Assembly: GCA_037176725.1 (NCBI GenBank)
Contig: JAZBRS010000023.1
Span: 31,057,001-31,121,000 of the forward strand
Direction of reading: 5' to 3'
Source: Posidonia oceanica
Lineage: Eukaryota; Streptophyta; Magnoliopsida; Alismatales; Posidoniaceae
Length of the DNA: 64,000 nucleotides
Below the pieces are notes generated by a model. That model made no database searches. It was not told the DNA's origin and saw only the letters and a program-made list of their open reading frames with translations. Made by a program: the position numbers and the translations under genes. Of the stretch, positions 22,949 to 35,210 are shown piece after piece (the stretch's first letter is position 1; each line of letters starts with the position of its first letter).

Positions 22949-24404
22949 CCTGAGGCAACCCCGTTGCAGAGTCTTCTACCCCATCTAGTCGCTTGCATTC
23001 TCATTCCTTATCATCCTCCCTACATCTCCTATCTTGCCTCTCACATCTCTATTCCTGTATATTTTCTTATGCTTCTTCTACCCTTCTCTTACATTTCTCC
23101 TCCACCACATATCCTCATTGCATTTTGTCCTTTCTGAACATCATCCCTTTTCAAATCATCATCGTCATCCTCATAAATCATGCATTGCATTTTCTGCCCG
23201 GTGATTAAAACCGGAAGTGCTTGCCTGCTCTGGAAGGAGTCCACCTTGCCTCACCCGGCACTACTCGGATGTCTTAGCTAGTGAGGGAGCCACCACCCAT
23301 CAGGACAGGCGAACTGCCCAAACTCATAGGACATACACCCCTAGAGGGAGAAAAAAAAGCTAGGATGCGAGTTCAAAAAAAAGAGAGAGTAGACATCTAG
23401 GCTTGGGCATATTAAAAGGAACAGAAGGCGAAGACAGAAGTCGGCCCTAGAGAAAAGGGTGTGCAGTCTAACCTTGCTCCTTTTGCTCATCTCAAAAGAG
23501 ACCCAAAGCCCACAGTCATGAACCTAAGCACCCTTCTTTTTGCCTCCAAAAGGGGATAGCGGAAGCCTATGGAAAAAAAAAGAGAAAAAGAAAAGCAAGC
23601 AAGAAAGAAACAAAAAAGAAAAAGGAGAAAAAGAAAGGGGTTGGACAAAAGTCAGCCTCAAAAATACAGACAATATCATCCCCTCGTACCTTAGAAGAAA
23701 ACCAAGGGTGTTAGCCTAAACAGTCCACAACTCGCCCACCTCAAAAACAGACGCTTATCATCTCCAAGCCAGAGGCAGAGAAAGCCTGCACACCCATGTG
23801 GGAGAAAACAAAAAAGAGAGCAGAAAAAGTAAGTGTAGGTCTTGAAAAGTTTGGCAGGTAGCCTGTCCTCGCCACACCACCACCTGAATACTACCAACAC
23901 CCCTTCTGGAGTGCCACCAACAAGTTAGGAGTCCAAGTAGGGCCCAGTGAGTCAAGGACCACTCCCTTCCTCCGCAGTAGACACCAAAGCACTCCGTATG
24001 CTGAGGGCAAAGCATACTAATTATATTTTAAGCTTATCAACCTGCATCATGCATATCTGCATCTCCAATCATCCCTTCCCTCTTTTCAACCATTCCGCTC
24101 TGCAAAGCTTGCCTCGGCTATGAGACAGTACTCTTGCCAAGCACGCGTTGACATCGCTCGAGCTGCGTTGGTCTGGAACTCCTGCCAGTTCCCGCCCCCG
24201 TGTCAACAGAATCCCCCCTACTCATATGTGCTTAGCTGCTATGTTCTGATGTTAACTGCTGAATATTTTGAACTGCTTTACCAGGTTCAGATTCTACTTT
24301 CAGTTAGCGATTACATGCCTGTGTGATCTGACTATCTACAGCATTGATAACAAGTACCTTGAAGATTCTGCAGTATTTGTCTGTTTCCCCCAGCGGCCTG
24401 CGCC
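22949..24404 (+). other. Spacer between integrase and the DUF7745-like ORF in element A
   Basis: Noncoding. A block at about 23198-23320 (GCCCGGTGAT, AAAACCGG, GTGAGGGAGCCACCAC) is conserved at 51898-52015 in C. Purine-rich tracts follow at 23340-23420 and 23571-23640, matched at 52093-52350 in C. I see no ORF with homology. Confidence 0.6.
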
Positions 24405-24517
24405 ATGGGTTACCCCACTCTTGAGACCCCAGTACACTGCTCTGAGGCCCTGCGGGTTTGGATTGGCAAGCTCACCCAGGAAGACTGTGAAAAGCTGTGC
24501 CTCTGGGGCATACCAAC
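24405..24517 (+). pseudogene. DUF7745-like ORF of element A, part 1 of 3
   Basis: ATG at 24405 starts MGYPTLETPVHCSEALR and continues WIGKLTQEDCEKLCLWGIPT, matching residues 1-38 of the intact ORF at 53044. The frame is cut at 24517 by a reversed solo LTR and resumes at 30359 after the second TSD copy. The family is described at 53044-54246. Confidence 0.8.
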
Positions 24518-27500
24518 TGTAGCGATCCCGATCGGAATCAGGGTCGCTGATTTAGCGGCGATTGGATCCGAGGAAGAGGCTCGACTCGAAAACACTTGAA
24601 ATCGAGGAGAAAAAAGGAAGATAAGACAAATCAGAGTCGCCACCATGTCTATTAACGGGAGACAAGGAAAACCGGGGGAAATGCGTGAATTAACACGCAA
24701 AACCAAGCAAGAAATGCAAAGCAAAGCAATGCAAAGGAAACAAATGCAAATACATGCAAATGAGATGACTCTAGCCTAGGATAAGGGCAGTACGGTCATT
24801 GCGGGCCAGAAGACAGGGCAAGGACTCCTGTTACGTGCGGGGAAGGTGTTAGGCACCCCCGACATGCCCGAGAATCGGTCTTTCTAGGCTTACGCTCGCA
24901 TACGTAGGAAAATGCAGGATTGAATGCCTATGTGCCTATAAATGCCTAAATGAATGCTCAAGGTGTGCTCTAAGTGGGAAGAAACAAAGCAAGGAAGTAA
25001 ACGTGCTCTCTAAGTGCTCAGCTACGCTGTCCGTGTTCCGAACTAGGCGAAACCTAGCTCGTGAGAACTCCAGACAGTAAGCATCACAGCCCTATTTGCA
25101 AATGCAGGCGAAAAAGCGAAACAGCGAGAAAACCATGCAATGCAATCGACATGCAAGGGAAAACAGCATAAAACACGCAAAACTAGACGAGAAAAGAGCA
25201 AGGCACGTAGAACGGAGCAAAAGAACAAAACCGGCACGCAAAACGAGCGAGAAAGCAAGGCAGCACGCAAAACGAGACAAGGAAGCAAAGAGGCACGCAA
25301 AACGGTGCGGAAGCGAGAGCGGCACGCAACACAAGCGAGAAAGCGAGGCAGCGTGCAAAACAAGGCAGGAAAACAGAGGGGCACGCAAAACGGTGCGAAA
25401 ACGAGAGCGGGCACGCGAAACGGTGCCAAAACAGCGAAGCAAAAAACCTCGGAAAAGCCATGCGAATGCAAGAATGCAAGGAAAAGATCAGAAGAGGGCA
25501 AAGGGGAGGCAAAACAACATGTGTGTAAGAACAGACGTCGTTTAGGACCACTCAGAGTAGGTGTGAAGACCTACGGAGGGGAGGGTGAGCAAACGGAGGG
25601 ATTACCACCTCTTTGCGACTGTTTCCCGCTAAACCGTTCCACGGTGTGTCTCGCACGCTGCCCAAAGCTCGCGATGCGATCGGATTGTGGAAAAGGGGGA
25701 AGAAAGTCACATTAAGTGGCAAATCCAGGGTAAACACAACGCAAAACACTCAGGAATACGCGAAACGGGGATTGGAATTTACGAGCAGAAAGGGGAGGCC
25801 CTATTCTACATGCTCAAAGAGACAGAAAGCGAAAACAAGGAAAACTGTGCAGATGGCATGCAAATGCAATGCAGGGGTTCAGGAGGACATACCTGGAGAT
25901 CCGGGAGCCTGATCTGAAATCTATCTGGTCCATGCTGAAGAGCGCTTTGCTGCGGTCGCCTGGGCAGCTCACTTGAGAAGATCCAACGGCCGGATTGGAA
26001 GATATCGCAGCTTCAAGGCAGAAGGGCCAGAACAGGGGAGAAGAACAGATCTAGGTGTTCAGGAGGTCCTAAGGGTGTGCAAAAGGTCCTCCCAAGTGAA
26101 AGGGAGCTAAAAGTGCTTGGTGTGTGCGGAAGGATGCTAAAATGCAAGACTAGGTGGATGCAGAATGCATGCAAAAGCAGGAAAAAACGAGGGGAAAAGA
26201 ACTTGGAAAAAGACAGGAGTTAAAAAGCATTTTGAAAAAGAAAGGGGCTAAAATGCAAATTTTCACAGAAAACAGGGGTCCACAGGAAAGGATTTTGAAA
26301 ACAGGGGAGGACAGGGGTCCATTTTGCAAAAAAACTAGGCTCAGAAAGCTGTTTTGAAAAGAGGGTATGCTTTGAAAGAGGTTTTGAAAGCAGAAAGGGA
26401 TTAGAAAGCAATTTTAAGAAAACTGGGGTCTAAGATGCAAATTTTCCAGAAAACAAGGTTCTGGGGAGTCTGGGAATACTAGTGGAGGGTCTATATGCAA
26501 TTTGGTAAGCATAGGAGCTAGGATGCAACCTAGGGGCAAAATGGTCTTTTCACATGATTTTTTAAAAGATGCAAGGACCTATGTGTGATTTTGAAATTAT
26601 GCAGGGGCAAAAATGCAATTTAATATGGAAAACATGCTCTGAAATCACTGACCATGGACTGATATGCAATTTTTTGAAAATGCAGGGTTGAAAATGCAAT
26701 GCAATAAGCTAAAATGCATGCAAAATGATTACTGTGCAATTAAAAAGGACCTATATGCAAAAATGAAAAAACAGAGGGGCAAAAGTGCAATGCATCAACC
26801 AAAAATTAAAATCAGAACCTAAGTTACTACAGTGCATTGGACCTAAATGCAAAAGCAGAAACATGCAGGGACCTAGAATGCAATGCAGTATGGTAAACTT
26901 AATGCATTTAAATGAAATGACCTACCACAGGACCTATGTGCAAAAATCGAAAACAGAGGGACCAAACCACAAAATATTACAACTGAAACACACAGTAACA
27001 GGACTGAAAAGCAAATACTGAAAACATAAATATAAACAGCAATTTAGCATGGTTTTAAATTAAAAACAAAGCAGATTAAATGAAATAAGGACTGAAACGC
27101 AAAAACGAAAAAACTTAAGACAGATATGCAATATTAACACAGAAACTATATAACTAGAAAAATAACTAAACAGTGATCTGCCGGCGGTGGCTGGCACTGT
27201 AGCAGGATGCCACCGGAGCTCAGCACCGCCAGCACAGGGAGCTTGGGGACGTGTTGATCGACGGAGGCTGCTACCGGCGTTCGTGCGGAGCTCCGGAGAT
27301 CACCGGGGGATCGCTCTGTCGGCTGGAGCAGCAGGAGGACCGGAGGCCGGCGTCGGAGAAGATGAACTGTCCGGCGACTTGCAGTTGGAGCAGGAGGATC
27401 GGGAACTGGCTTCTGGTCGGCGGGAAAGCAACAGAGGAGGGAGAGGGAGCGGAGGAGGTGAGGAATTACCTGTCTTCGCGTCTGGTGCGTGCTCCCGACC

Positions 27501-30353
27501 TCAGCAGAGTCGGAGCTGGCCGGCGATGGCTGTCCGGTTGCAGCGGTGGCCTCCAGTGGCTCGCAGAGGCTGGGTCTTCCTCAGGACGATCTTCTGGAGC
27601 TCCTCGGACGATCGGACGAAGCTTCTGCAGCTCGAGCGGAAGATCGGAGTTTGTGGGTTGTCTGAAAGCAGCCGGAGGTGGGGGGCCTTGTCTGCTGCTC
27701 GTCCGGCGAAGCGGAGCCTTCCGAGAGGTTGCTGGGAGGCTGGCGAGGCTACTTGGATGACTGGAAGGGTTTTCTGGAGAGCGAGGAGAGAGTTTGGGAG
27801 TGGGGTCAAATCTGGGTCTGAAGTGGAGCTAGGTGTTTGTTGTGGAGTTCTTGGCTGGTGGTGAGGGATAGGGCCGGAGGCTAGGTGTTTCTGGAAGGTG
27901 GAGGTCTGGTGATTATCTGGGAGGAATCTGGGATGAAGGAGCGGGCTATGGTGAAGGCAATTGTGGAGTGGGTTGTGTTGGGTTCACAGTTGGAATGTCG
28001 GGTGGTCTGAAGGTGTTTTAGATGGTGGAAAGGCCGTGAAGTGGTGAAGGAAGATGGCTGGTTGCTAGGTGAGTTTGGGGGAGCAATTGGGAGAAGTTCT
28101 GAGGCTGGGAATGGGTTCGGTTTACTGGGAAAAGAAGAGGACGGTTTGCTATGGATTTCAGAAGGAAAAGGAGAAGGATTGGGTGGGGAATGGCTCTGGA
28201 ATTGGTGGCCTCTTTCCGGGATGCCAAGAAGGACTCTCAGGCTCTCTCTTCGGTTATCTTCTCTCTGGAATTGGAGGGTGCAAAGGAGAAGGGTGGAGGT
28301 CACTCAGGTGGAGGGAATGCTCTGGAATTGCTCTCCGAGATCACTCACGCTCTCTGGGTTTCCTCTCTTGCTGAAGATCAATCTCTCTGGATCGCTCACT
28401 GCCAGCCTCCTGACGAAGTTGAAGGACGCAGGCTTATAAGAGGAGAAGCTGCCGGTACGCGCGCTGGGAATTTGAAAACAGCGGCGTCGCACTGCAGCAG
28501 AGGAGACGGTGAGCTGACCGGCACTCGATGCCTCCGGATTTGGTGCTGAGATGGAGGAGACGGCGAGCTGCTGTAGACTGAAAAGATGGAGGACTCAAAT
28601 TTGAATGGAGGAGGGAATCCTGTTGCCACAGCTCGCGGGAGAAAAAAAAAATCCGGTGGAAATGCTGAGGAAGGAGGAAGAAGAAGGAGGAGAAGGAAGG
28701 CGGGCTGGACTGTGCTGTGGGCTGACGAAAGGAAGAAGAAAAAAAGAAAAGAAAAAAAAGAAGAAACGGGCCGGAGGGCCTAGTAAAGAAAAGAGAGAAA
28801 GAAGAAAGGAGAAGTAAGAAAGAAAGAGAGGGTAGGATGGGGAAATAAAGTTAGGTAAAAATAAACTAAAAATAAATAAAAATATCAGAAGGGTTGTGCT
28901 GTAGGTTAGGATTTTAATTAAGATTTTTAATGGTCATTTTGAGTTGATTAATGTGTTTTGGGCTTGATTAGGGTTTTAGGGCTTTGGTTTTGTTTTTAAT
29001 TGGTTTTCACTTGATTAAATGTTTGTTAAACCTTTTTTAAATTGTTTTAAAAATTGTATTTCCCTTGTTGGACACTTAGGATATTAATTAGGATTTTTTT
29101 TTAGGATTTAATTTCGTATTAATCAAGGTTGGTTTTAGGTTTTTAAGTTTTAGTCTTCTTAGGGTTTCTTCCTTTTTAAGTCTTTTAAGTTATGTTTTGA
29201 TTTTTATTTATTGATTTTTCTTGAAGTTTTTAGTTGGATTTTTCTGGTTTGATAGAGTGTTTTCAAGTCTTTCAGATGTGTTTTTCTCTTCTTTTTTAAT
29301 TAAGTTTTTAACTTGTTTTTCTTATGTTTATTAGGTTAAGTCTTTTGCCTTCTTTAATTACTTGTTTTAGTGTTTGATTTTTAATTCTTCTTTTTAGGGT
29401 TTGTCTTTTAATTCTTCTGATGGGGTTTTTATTTTTGGCGGATTTTGATTTTATTTTAGCCTTTTCCTTGATTTTTCAGTGTTTTCTTTTGATTTGTTTT
29501 GCATTTTTTAGCTTGCATGTTTGGTTTTTCTTTTAACTTGATTTAGTTAAGTTTAAGTTGTTAATAGCTTGTTTAATATTTTTTTAATTGTTTTTCTTAG
29601 GATTCTGATTTGTTTCTTTTGTGTTTTGAGATTTTACAGATTTTTAGGGGTTTTCATGGATTTTTGCAAAAGAGGGCAAGGGAAAAGAGAAAGAAGAAGG
29701 AAATGGGAAAAAGAGGGAAATAAAAAGGAAAGAGATAGGTTGGAGAGAAATGATTTTTAAAATTCAGAAAAAGGGGCTAAAAATAAAGTAAAAATAGGAA
29801 TAAGGTAGAGGAGAGGCAAGAGTACAAAGGGGGCCCCCAGCCAGGCCAGAAAAAGGGCAAAAAGGGGATGAAAAGAGAGATGATAATCAGGAGAGAGAGA
29901 GGAGAGAGAAAATGATAATCCCGGAGAGAGAAAAGGATAATTTGGGTGAAAGAGGGTCTTAATGGTCTTGGAATGGGGTGAGAATTGGTGAATGGGTAGT
30001 CTAGGGTTTGAAGTCTTGGTTCTGAAGTTTTGGTTTGATTCTAATGAGGTTTTGGAGGGGTTTCAAGGTGTAGAAAAAGGGTAGTTTCACCTAGGTTTTC
30101 TAGGGTTTTTGGGAATGGGTTAGGTTTGGAAATTTCTAAGTTCTTGAGTAGGTTTGTTGGGTGGATAGTGGTGGATTTTCCTATGGTTTTTGGTTAGGTT
30201 TTGAGGCTGGGAAGGGGGGTAAAGGTTTGGGCCAAGACAGGCTGATTTTGAAGGGTAAAGAGGAGGGTTAGGGTTAGGATTTGGTTGGGGTTTGAACCAG
30301 CAATCACCAGGAGGGCTCCAAGGGTCCGGGCCTGCCAAGATGGGGTGTCAACA
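24518..30353 (-). mobile_element. Solo LTR of a related Tat family, reversed, TSD CCAAC
   Basis: The plus strand shows TGTAGCGATCC at the left and GGGGTGTCAACA at the right, the reverse complements of the LTR end and start. Identical 5-bp CCAAC copies flank it (24513-24517 and 30354-30358), and the interrupted ORF continues across the site, so both ends are certain. No internal sequence is present, so it arose by recombination between the two LTRs of one insertion. Length 5836 bp, with the same layout as the other LTRs in reverse: conserved block 24800-24900, minisatellite 25150-25445, purine-rich 28600-28830. It is diverged from both array LTRs. Confidence 0.92.
25150..25445 (-). repeat. LTR minisatellite, reversed copy
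   Basis: Units of GGCACGCAAAACGGTGCG and AACGAGcGAGAAAGC, the reverse complement of the minisatellite at 40525-40960, with more sequence variation. Confidence 0.8.
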
Positions 30354-30721
30354 CCAACTAAACTACTGAAGGCGGCTGATGTCGAAGTAAGCCGACACCT
30401 CCTGTGCGCTGCCACAAGATTCTGGAAGCTAGCACACCATGTCTTCCGCTTCGGAAGGACAGAGCTAACACCAACACTGGAAGAGGTGCACCGCCCATCT
30501 TCATGAGACGTGACAAGTATATAGTGGTCCTTTGCAAACTATCTGGGCTCTCTACTGACTAGTGCCAGCAAAAATTGATCTGCACCAGCGGCCTTACGTC
30601 CATGCTACACCTGACTTACTTTGATGAGATCATAGACAAGCGTGTTGAGCTCAGAGACGATGTATGGCTTCGAGGATTTGTCACCTGATTTCTGGGCGAG
30701 CTGATATTCACTCATGGCCGG
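30354..30721 (+). pseudogene. DUF7745-like ORF of element A, part 2 of 3
   Basis: After the TSD the frame resumes with LLKAADVEVSRHLLCA and FWKLAHHVFRFGRTELTPTLEEV, matching residues 40-81 of the intact ORF. A deletion of about 36 bp just after this removes the segment equivalent to ICGFSKILG. Weaker similarity continues to FTHG (about 30711), where a second solo LTR splits the gene. Confidence 0.78.
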
Positions 30722-33700
30722 TGTAGACACCCCATTCTGACAGCCCGAAAGTTGGTTGCTTTCTCCTACAGGCTCGTGTGGACTCTCGAATTGGCACTCC
30801 TTTTTGCTACCTCTTTTCCAACCCAAAACCTAGCTCAAAATCTCACCTAAATCCCAAGCCTAAACCTCAAGCCCTTTTTACACCTTTTTCCACCTTTTCA
30901 GCCCAAGCCCAAGCCTTGTTGCAGCCTTTTGCCAACTGAGCTCATTGAACGCTGGAATAGGCAGCGTCCAACGTTGGACAAGCCCTATTCCAGCGTCCAA
31001 TGTTGGACGCCCTCTGGTCTGGCGTCCAACTGCTCGGTTGCAGCAGCAGCTGTTCTGCACCTTCCAGCTCACCTCTCGTCCAATCCTGCGCCTCCCCGCA
31101 CTTACTACCTGTCCCTTCTCCCACTCCACGCCATCCACTACCTTCCAAGCTTGAGTAACTACCCATCTCTTCTCCATTTCAGCCGAAATCCCGCTCTCCT
31201 TGCCTTCACTGACCCCTGCCACCTCTGTCAGCCACCATCGGCTCTCTCGCCGCCGATTGACACGCCCACACCCCTCCTGCCAATCCTCGTGGCCTTCCCA
31301 CACCTAGAGCCCCTGCCATTTGCCTGCAATTCCCGCCCAAGCCGCTGCAATTGGCAGCAGAACCCATGCACCATTTGATCAAAACTAGCCCCAACCACCC
31401 ATCTTCCTAAGCACGCACAGAGGAGCACAGCCCGTTTCCACTGCAATTCTCCACCTCCAGAGAGAAACCAAGTATCCACCTTCATCTCGGACCTTCAGCC
31501 AACCTCTCCTGTGCCTTTAGCAGCCCGCACAAGCTCGCCGGAGTCAGCTGGTCGTCCACTTCCGTAGCACCGGTGAAGGAGGCCAACACGCCATTCCAGG
31601 CCGCGATAAGGTAAGCACCCTATCCCTTTAGGTCATGCATGCTAGTGTGTACCTCTCCATGCAACCTTGCATTTTTCTGAATCCTTTTGGCCACGATTTG
31701 TGGCCGGAATGGAGTTCAGTGTGTTGGACGCGGCATAGGCCAGCGTCCAACAACCCCTTTTGCTCAGCTTTTGCTCTATTGCGTTCCATGCTTTGTTATT
31801 GCTTTTTTTTCTATAAATCTATGCTATGTGCTTCCTTAAGTGTGTTCTGATGTTGTGCCATACTTTCTAACTTATTCCATGCTTGTTTGAATCCTTTTTG
31901 CATGCTTAATGCTCAGTCTGCCATCTGCCTGCGTTGGACGCTAGGGTGAGCCGCGTCCAATGTTGGACGCTGGTTCACCTAGCGTCCAACATATCTGCTT
32001 GCTTTGCTTTGCTGCCATGCCTATGTCTTGCATATTGTTGATATTATTTTGTGATCCATGCATGCTTAGAGATGCCTGGCCCCTATGGTAACCATGCTTA
32101 GGTTTGCTAGGATTTCTTTAAGCTATTTATTCCTTTTTGCAAGTTTGAAGCCTATTCTTTCATGCATGCTTCCTTTTATCTTGTCTTCTTGGATCAAATG
32201 CTTGCCATGTTGGCTGTGGATGTTTATTTTGCTTTGATATGCCTTGGTTCATCTTCATGCATGTAGGTGGGGTCTGAGCTGAGCTCCCCCTTTAGAACAG
32301 GTGAGTCTGCATGCTCTGGTCATTGGACGCCAGAGCCTTCAGCGTCCAACGTTGGACGCTGCTGGCTTTAGCGTCCAACGTCCTGGCTTCTCATGCATTT
32401 GTCTAAAGCTTGCATGCCTTCCTGATCTCCTTGTTTACTTGCCTCCTATGTTCTTATGCATGTTTAGCTTCAGTAGCAACTGTTCTTAAGCTTCCATTAA
32501 GTTATTTGCTTGTTTATGCATGTTTCTTTATGTGTGCCTTCCAGGGCGTTGTACGCTGCTGGAGCTGGTGTCCAACATTGGACGTCGGCCTAGCTCGCGT
32601 CCAACGACCTGGTTGCGTCTCTGACCTGGCACAAGCTGTAGGTAAGGTCTGATTAATGTTTTTATGCCTCCCTTGGTTGCTTGTTTGCCCCCTGCCCTGA
32701 ATCCAGTGGCCCAAATGCATGATCCCCACTCTCATCTATCATTTGTTTGCTCCCTTCTCTCCTCTGTCTTCTGTTCTTGTTGGACGCCCAGCATACAGGC
32801 GTCCAACAACCTGCTAGCTTGAATCCTTGATTCTGGCTTGCTCCTTGTTCTGATCCCTATTCTAATCTTCTGTTAGGTTAGTCTTGCATATCAGGCACCC
32901 ATTTAGCTACATATTTGCATCTATATTGCATCCATATAGTCAGAATGCATGGATTTCCAAAATTTGCATGTTGTCTGCCTACAGCAGGTGTTGGACACCA
33001 GCTCTGCTAGCGTCCAACGTTGGACGCTAGTGTTGCCAGCGTCCAATACTTGTAGATGGCTGACAGCCATTTTAAAGCACAGATTTTGTTTCGCTCGTTG
33101 TTTTCTGCGTTTTATTGCTTCTTTGGCTTGCTGCAACCCCAATGCATGTTACCCACCCCTTTGTTTTGATTTTGCACCCCGCTTTGCCTCGTTTTCCGTG
33201 CTTTGCCTCATTTTCTGCATTTTGCACTGTTTTCCCACTCTTTTGCGTGGATTTCCGCGCCCCTTTGCATCGCCTTCCGCCTTTTGCATTGTTTTCCATG
33301 CCTTGCAATGTTTTCTGCATTTTCGCACTATTTTCCGCACCTACTTTGCTTTATCGTTTGCATGTCGTTTGCATTGCTTGGTTTCCCCGTCGTTTTGTTT
33401 TATCGCCTGCATCTGCATATAGGGCCGTGATGCTTACTGCTTAGGAGTTCTCACGAACCAGGATCGGCCCAGTTCGGAACACTAGCAGCGTGGCTGAGCA
33501 CATAGATAGCACGTTTATTTCCAATGCATAGTAGGTAAGCATGTATGTTATTTAGGCATTAGGCTAGCAATTCCCTGCATTAGCGCTCGATTGCCTAAGA
33601 AAGACCGACTCTCGGATGTATCGGGGTGCCTAACACCTTCCCCGTGCGTAACAGGAGTCCTTGCCCTTTCCCTTGGCTCGCATCGACCTTTCCATTATCC

Positions 33701-34007
33701 TAGGCTTGAGTCATAGCATAGCATAGCACAGCGTAGCATAGCTTAGCTTAGCGTTGTATCCCTTTGCCCCTCCTTGCATCTGGTTTTGCATGTCTTTTCA
33801 TGCTTAACCTCTGGTTTTCCTTGTCTCCCAATTCAATAGACCTTGTGGCGACTCCGAATTGTCTTATCATTTCTTTTCTTTTCTTTTGCCAGCATTTCCG
33901 AGTCGAGTTTCTTCCCTCGGATCCAGCCGCATATAGTGAGCCTATTTTGATCGGTGCACGCAAGCTTTGGTAACGTGCATGGACGATCGGAATTCAGGAT
34001 TACTACA
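30722..34007 (+). mobile_element. Solo LTR of a second Tat subfamily (3.3 kb), TSD GCCGG/GTCGG
   Basis: Starts TGTAGACACCCC and ends ACTACA. Flanks are GCCGG (30717-30721) and GTCGG (34008-34012), a 5-bp target duplication with one C-to-T difference. The host ORF reads on in frame from one side to the other. The last 600 bp resemble the other LTRs, including the conserved block at 33597-33680 and a GTTTTCCGTGC-type minisatellite at about 33160-33350. The first 2.4 kb are distinct: they hold seven palindromic GCGTCCAAC/GTTGGACGC modules. It is shorter than the 5.4-5.8 kb LTRs. Transcription of such modules has not been tested. Confidence 0.88.
30945..33053. repeat. Seven dispersed palindromic GTTGGACGC/GCGTCCAAC modules
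   Basis: Modules at about 30945-31032, 31723-31751, 31933-31990, 32322-32379, 32544-32605, 32779-32809 and 32990-33052. The simple form is GTTGGACGC, 11-16 bases, GCGTCCAAC. The double form has the 18-bp palindrome GCGTCCAACGTTGGACGC in the middle with outer arms on both sides. In two modules the arms extend further with private complementary sequence: CTGGAATAGG with CCTATTCCAG, and CTAGGGTGA with TTCACCTAG. Confidence 0.85.
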
Positions 34008-34708
34008 GTCGGATGACAATTGCGATAGAAATTGCTGAAATCGCACTAGCTGTGGTGACTAGGCAGATTGACCTGGCACCAGTTGTCTTGGCTGAAACTT
34101 ATCGCGGGCTGGGCCACATCTCTCACCGCTGCCGCCACTTCCATGGCTTCGGAGTGCTAGTACAGATCCTGCTGGCTACACATCTAGAACTGGACATACT
34201 GCGCCACCAGAGCAATGCTATCGAGACTTACTGCAATAGCGGCCATGCTAGGACAATTAAAAGCGTCCCAGAAGAATACAAGAAACTATCAGAGCTGACG
34301 GACGACACCATAGCATGGCGCATCGTTCCATCCGCGGCTGAGCCTTTCACTGTCTTCTTTGACACCTACGATGCGCGACTTGTTGTGCTGCCAGGATTCA
34401 CCGGAGGCGTGGAGTATCATTCTGTTCGGGTCATGTGGCAGTTCGGCCTCCAGTAGAGCGCCTTCATAGATAGCACCGCCCCCAGGCTCCTCCAGGCTTA
34501 TCCTTTTGGTTCAACATCTGCTACAACTGAGTTAGCTGATCTGATGCAGCATGGAGTGCGGTCTACTGACATAGCATCTGCGCAAGGCTCGTGATGCACC
34601 CCTGAGTATCTGATAGAGGTGCAAGCGCTCTGGCCCATCAGTGAGATACCTCTTGGCACTCCCATGTTCCCCGACTCCAGAAAGTCAAAGAAAGCTTGGA
34701 TCGACTAG
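34008..34708 (+). pseudogene. DUF7745-like ORF of element A, part 3 of 3
   Basis: Resumes with MTIAIEIAEIALAVVTRQID and continues LAPVVLAETYRGLG, HISHRCRHFHGFG, TVFFDTYDARLVVLPGFTGG and VEYHSVRVMWQFG, parallel to residues 168-315 of the intact ORF. TAG at 34454 replaces the CAG found in C. Similarity runs on to the shared C-terminus (SRKSKKAWID, TAG at 34706). Inactive. Confidence 0.8.
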
Positions 34709-35077
34709 AACATCTGTGTAGCTGTCTGCCTGTTTAGTTCTCATGCTGTATCTTTTGGCCTGCCACAGGCATGTAATCAAGTTCTATCAATACAATGGCA
34801 TTCTAAGTCACCTGTTTGCATTTCAAATCTGCTTCAAGTGCATGTATGATCGCATCAATCACATTGCAGGGCCCCTGGCCAGACTCGCTGCCAAACACCG
34901 CAGGAAAGTCCTCCTCAATCAATCCGAGTGCTGACCCATGCCATCCAAGCAAGCAAAGCCGCCGAGCACCATCATCCGGGTCTTCTTCCAAGGGCTGGTA
35001 CCCCAAACTACTCGTCTGGTAAATGCGTCAGTTTTGTCTTCACCCATTGTTTTTGATGCCAAGGACGCGTTGGCCAA

Positions 35078-35104
35078 CCCCTAGCATCATCCTGATACTA
35101 GGGG
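35078..35104. other. Hairpin, 12-bp arms around TCC (element A copy)
   Basis: Left arm CCCCTAGCATCA, loop TCC, right arm TGATACTAGGGG; one unpaired position (C against A). The homologous hairpin in C is at 54628-54654 and differs by a paired G-C to A-T exchange. Confidence 0.75.
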
Positions 35105-35147
35105 CATCTTTTTGTTCGCCCCTTGGTATCATTCCCCCTCTCTTTCC

Positions 35148-35173
35148 CCCATGATATTCCTGGATATCATGGG
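35148..35173. other. Hairpin, perfect 10-bp arms
   Basis: CCCATGATAT, loop TCCTGG, ATATCATGGG. It lies between the 35078 hairpin and the tandem GATAAG units. Confidence 0.7.
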
Positions 35174-35210
35174 ATGATCCGCTCTCGCAAAACCTATTCA
35201 TTTGCCGGCC

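Noticed and set aside
27187..27864. Plus-strand 225-codon ORF that could pass for a host gene
   Set aside because: It lies within the reversed solo LTR at the position of the GC-rich LTR segment; both strands are open and no domain is recognisable.
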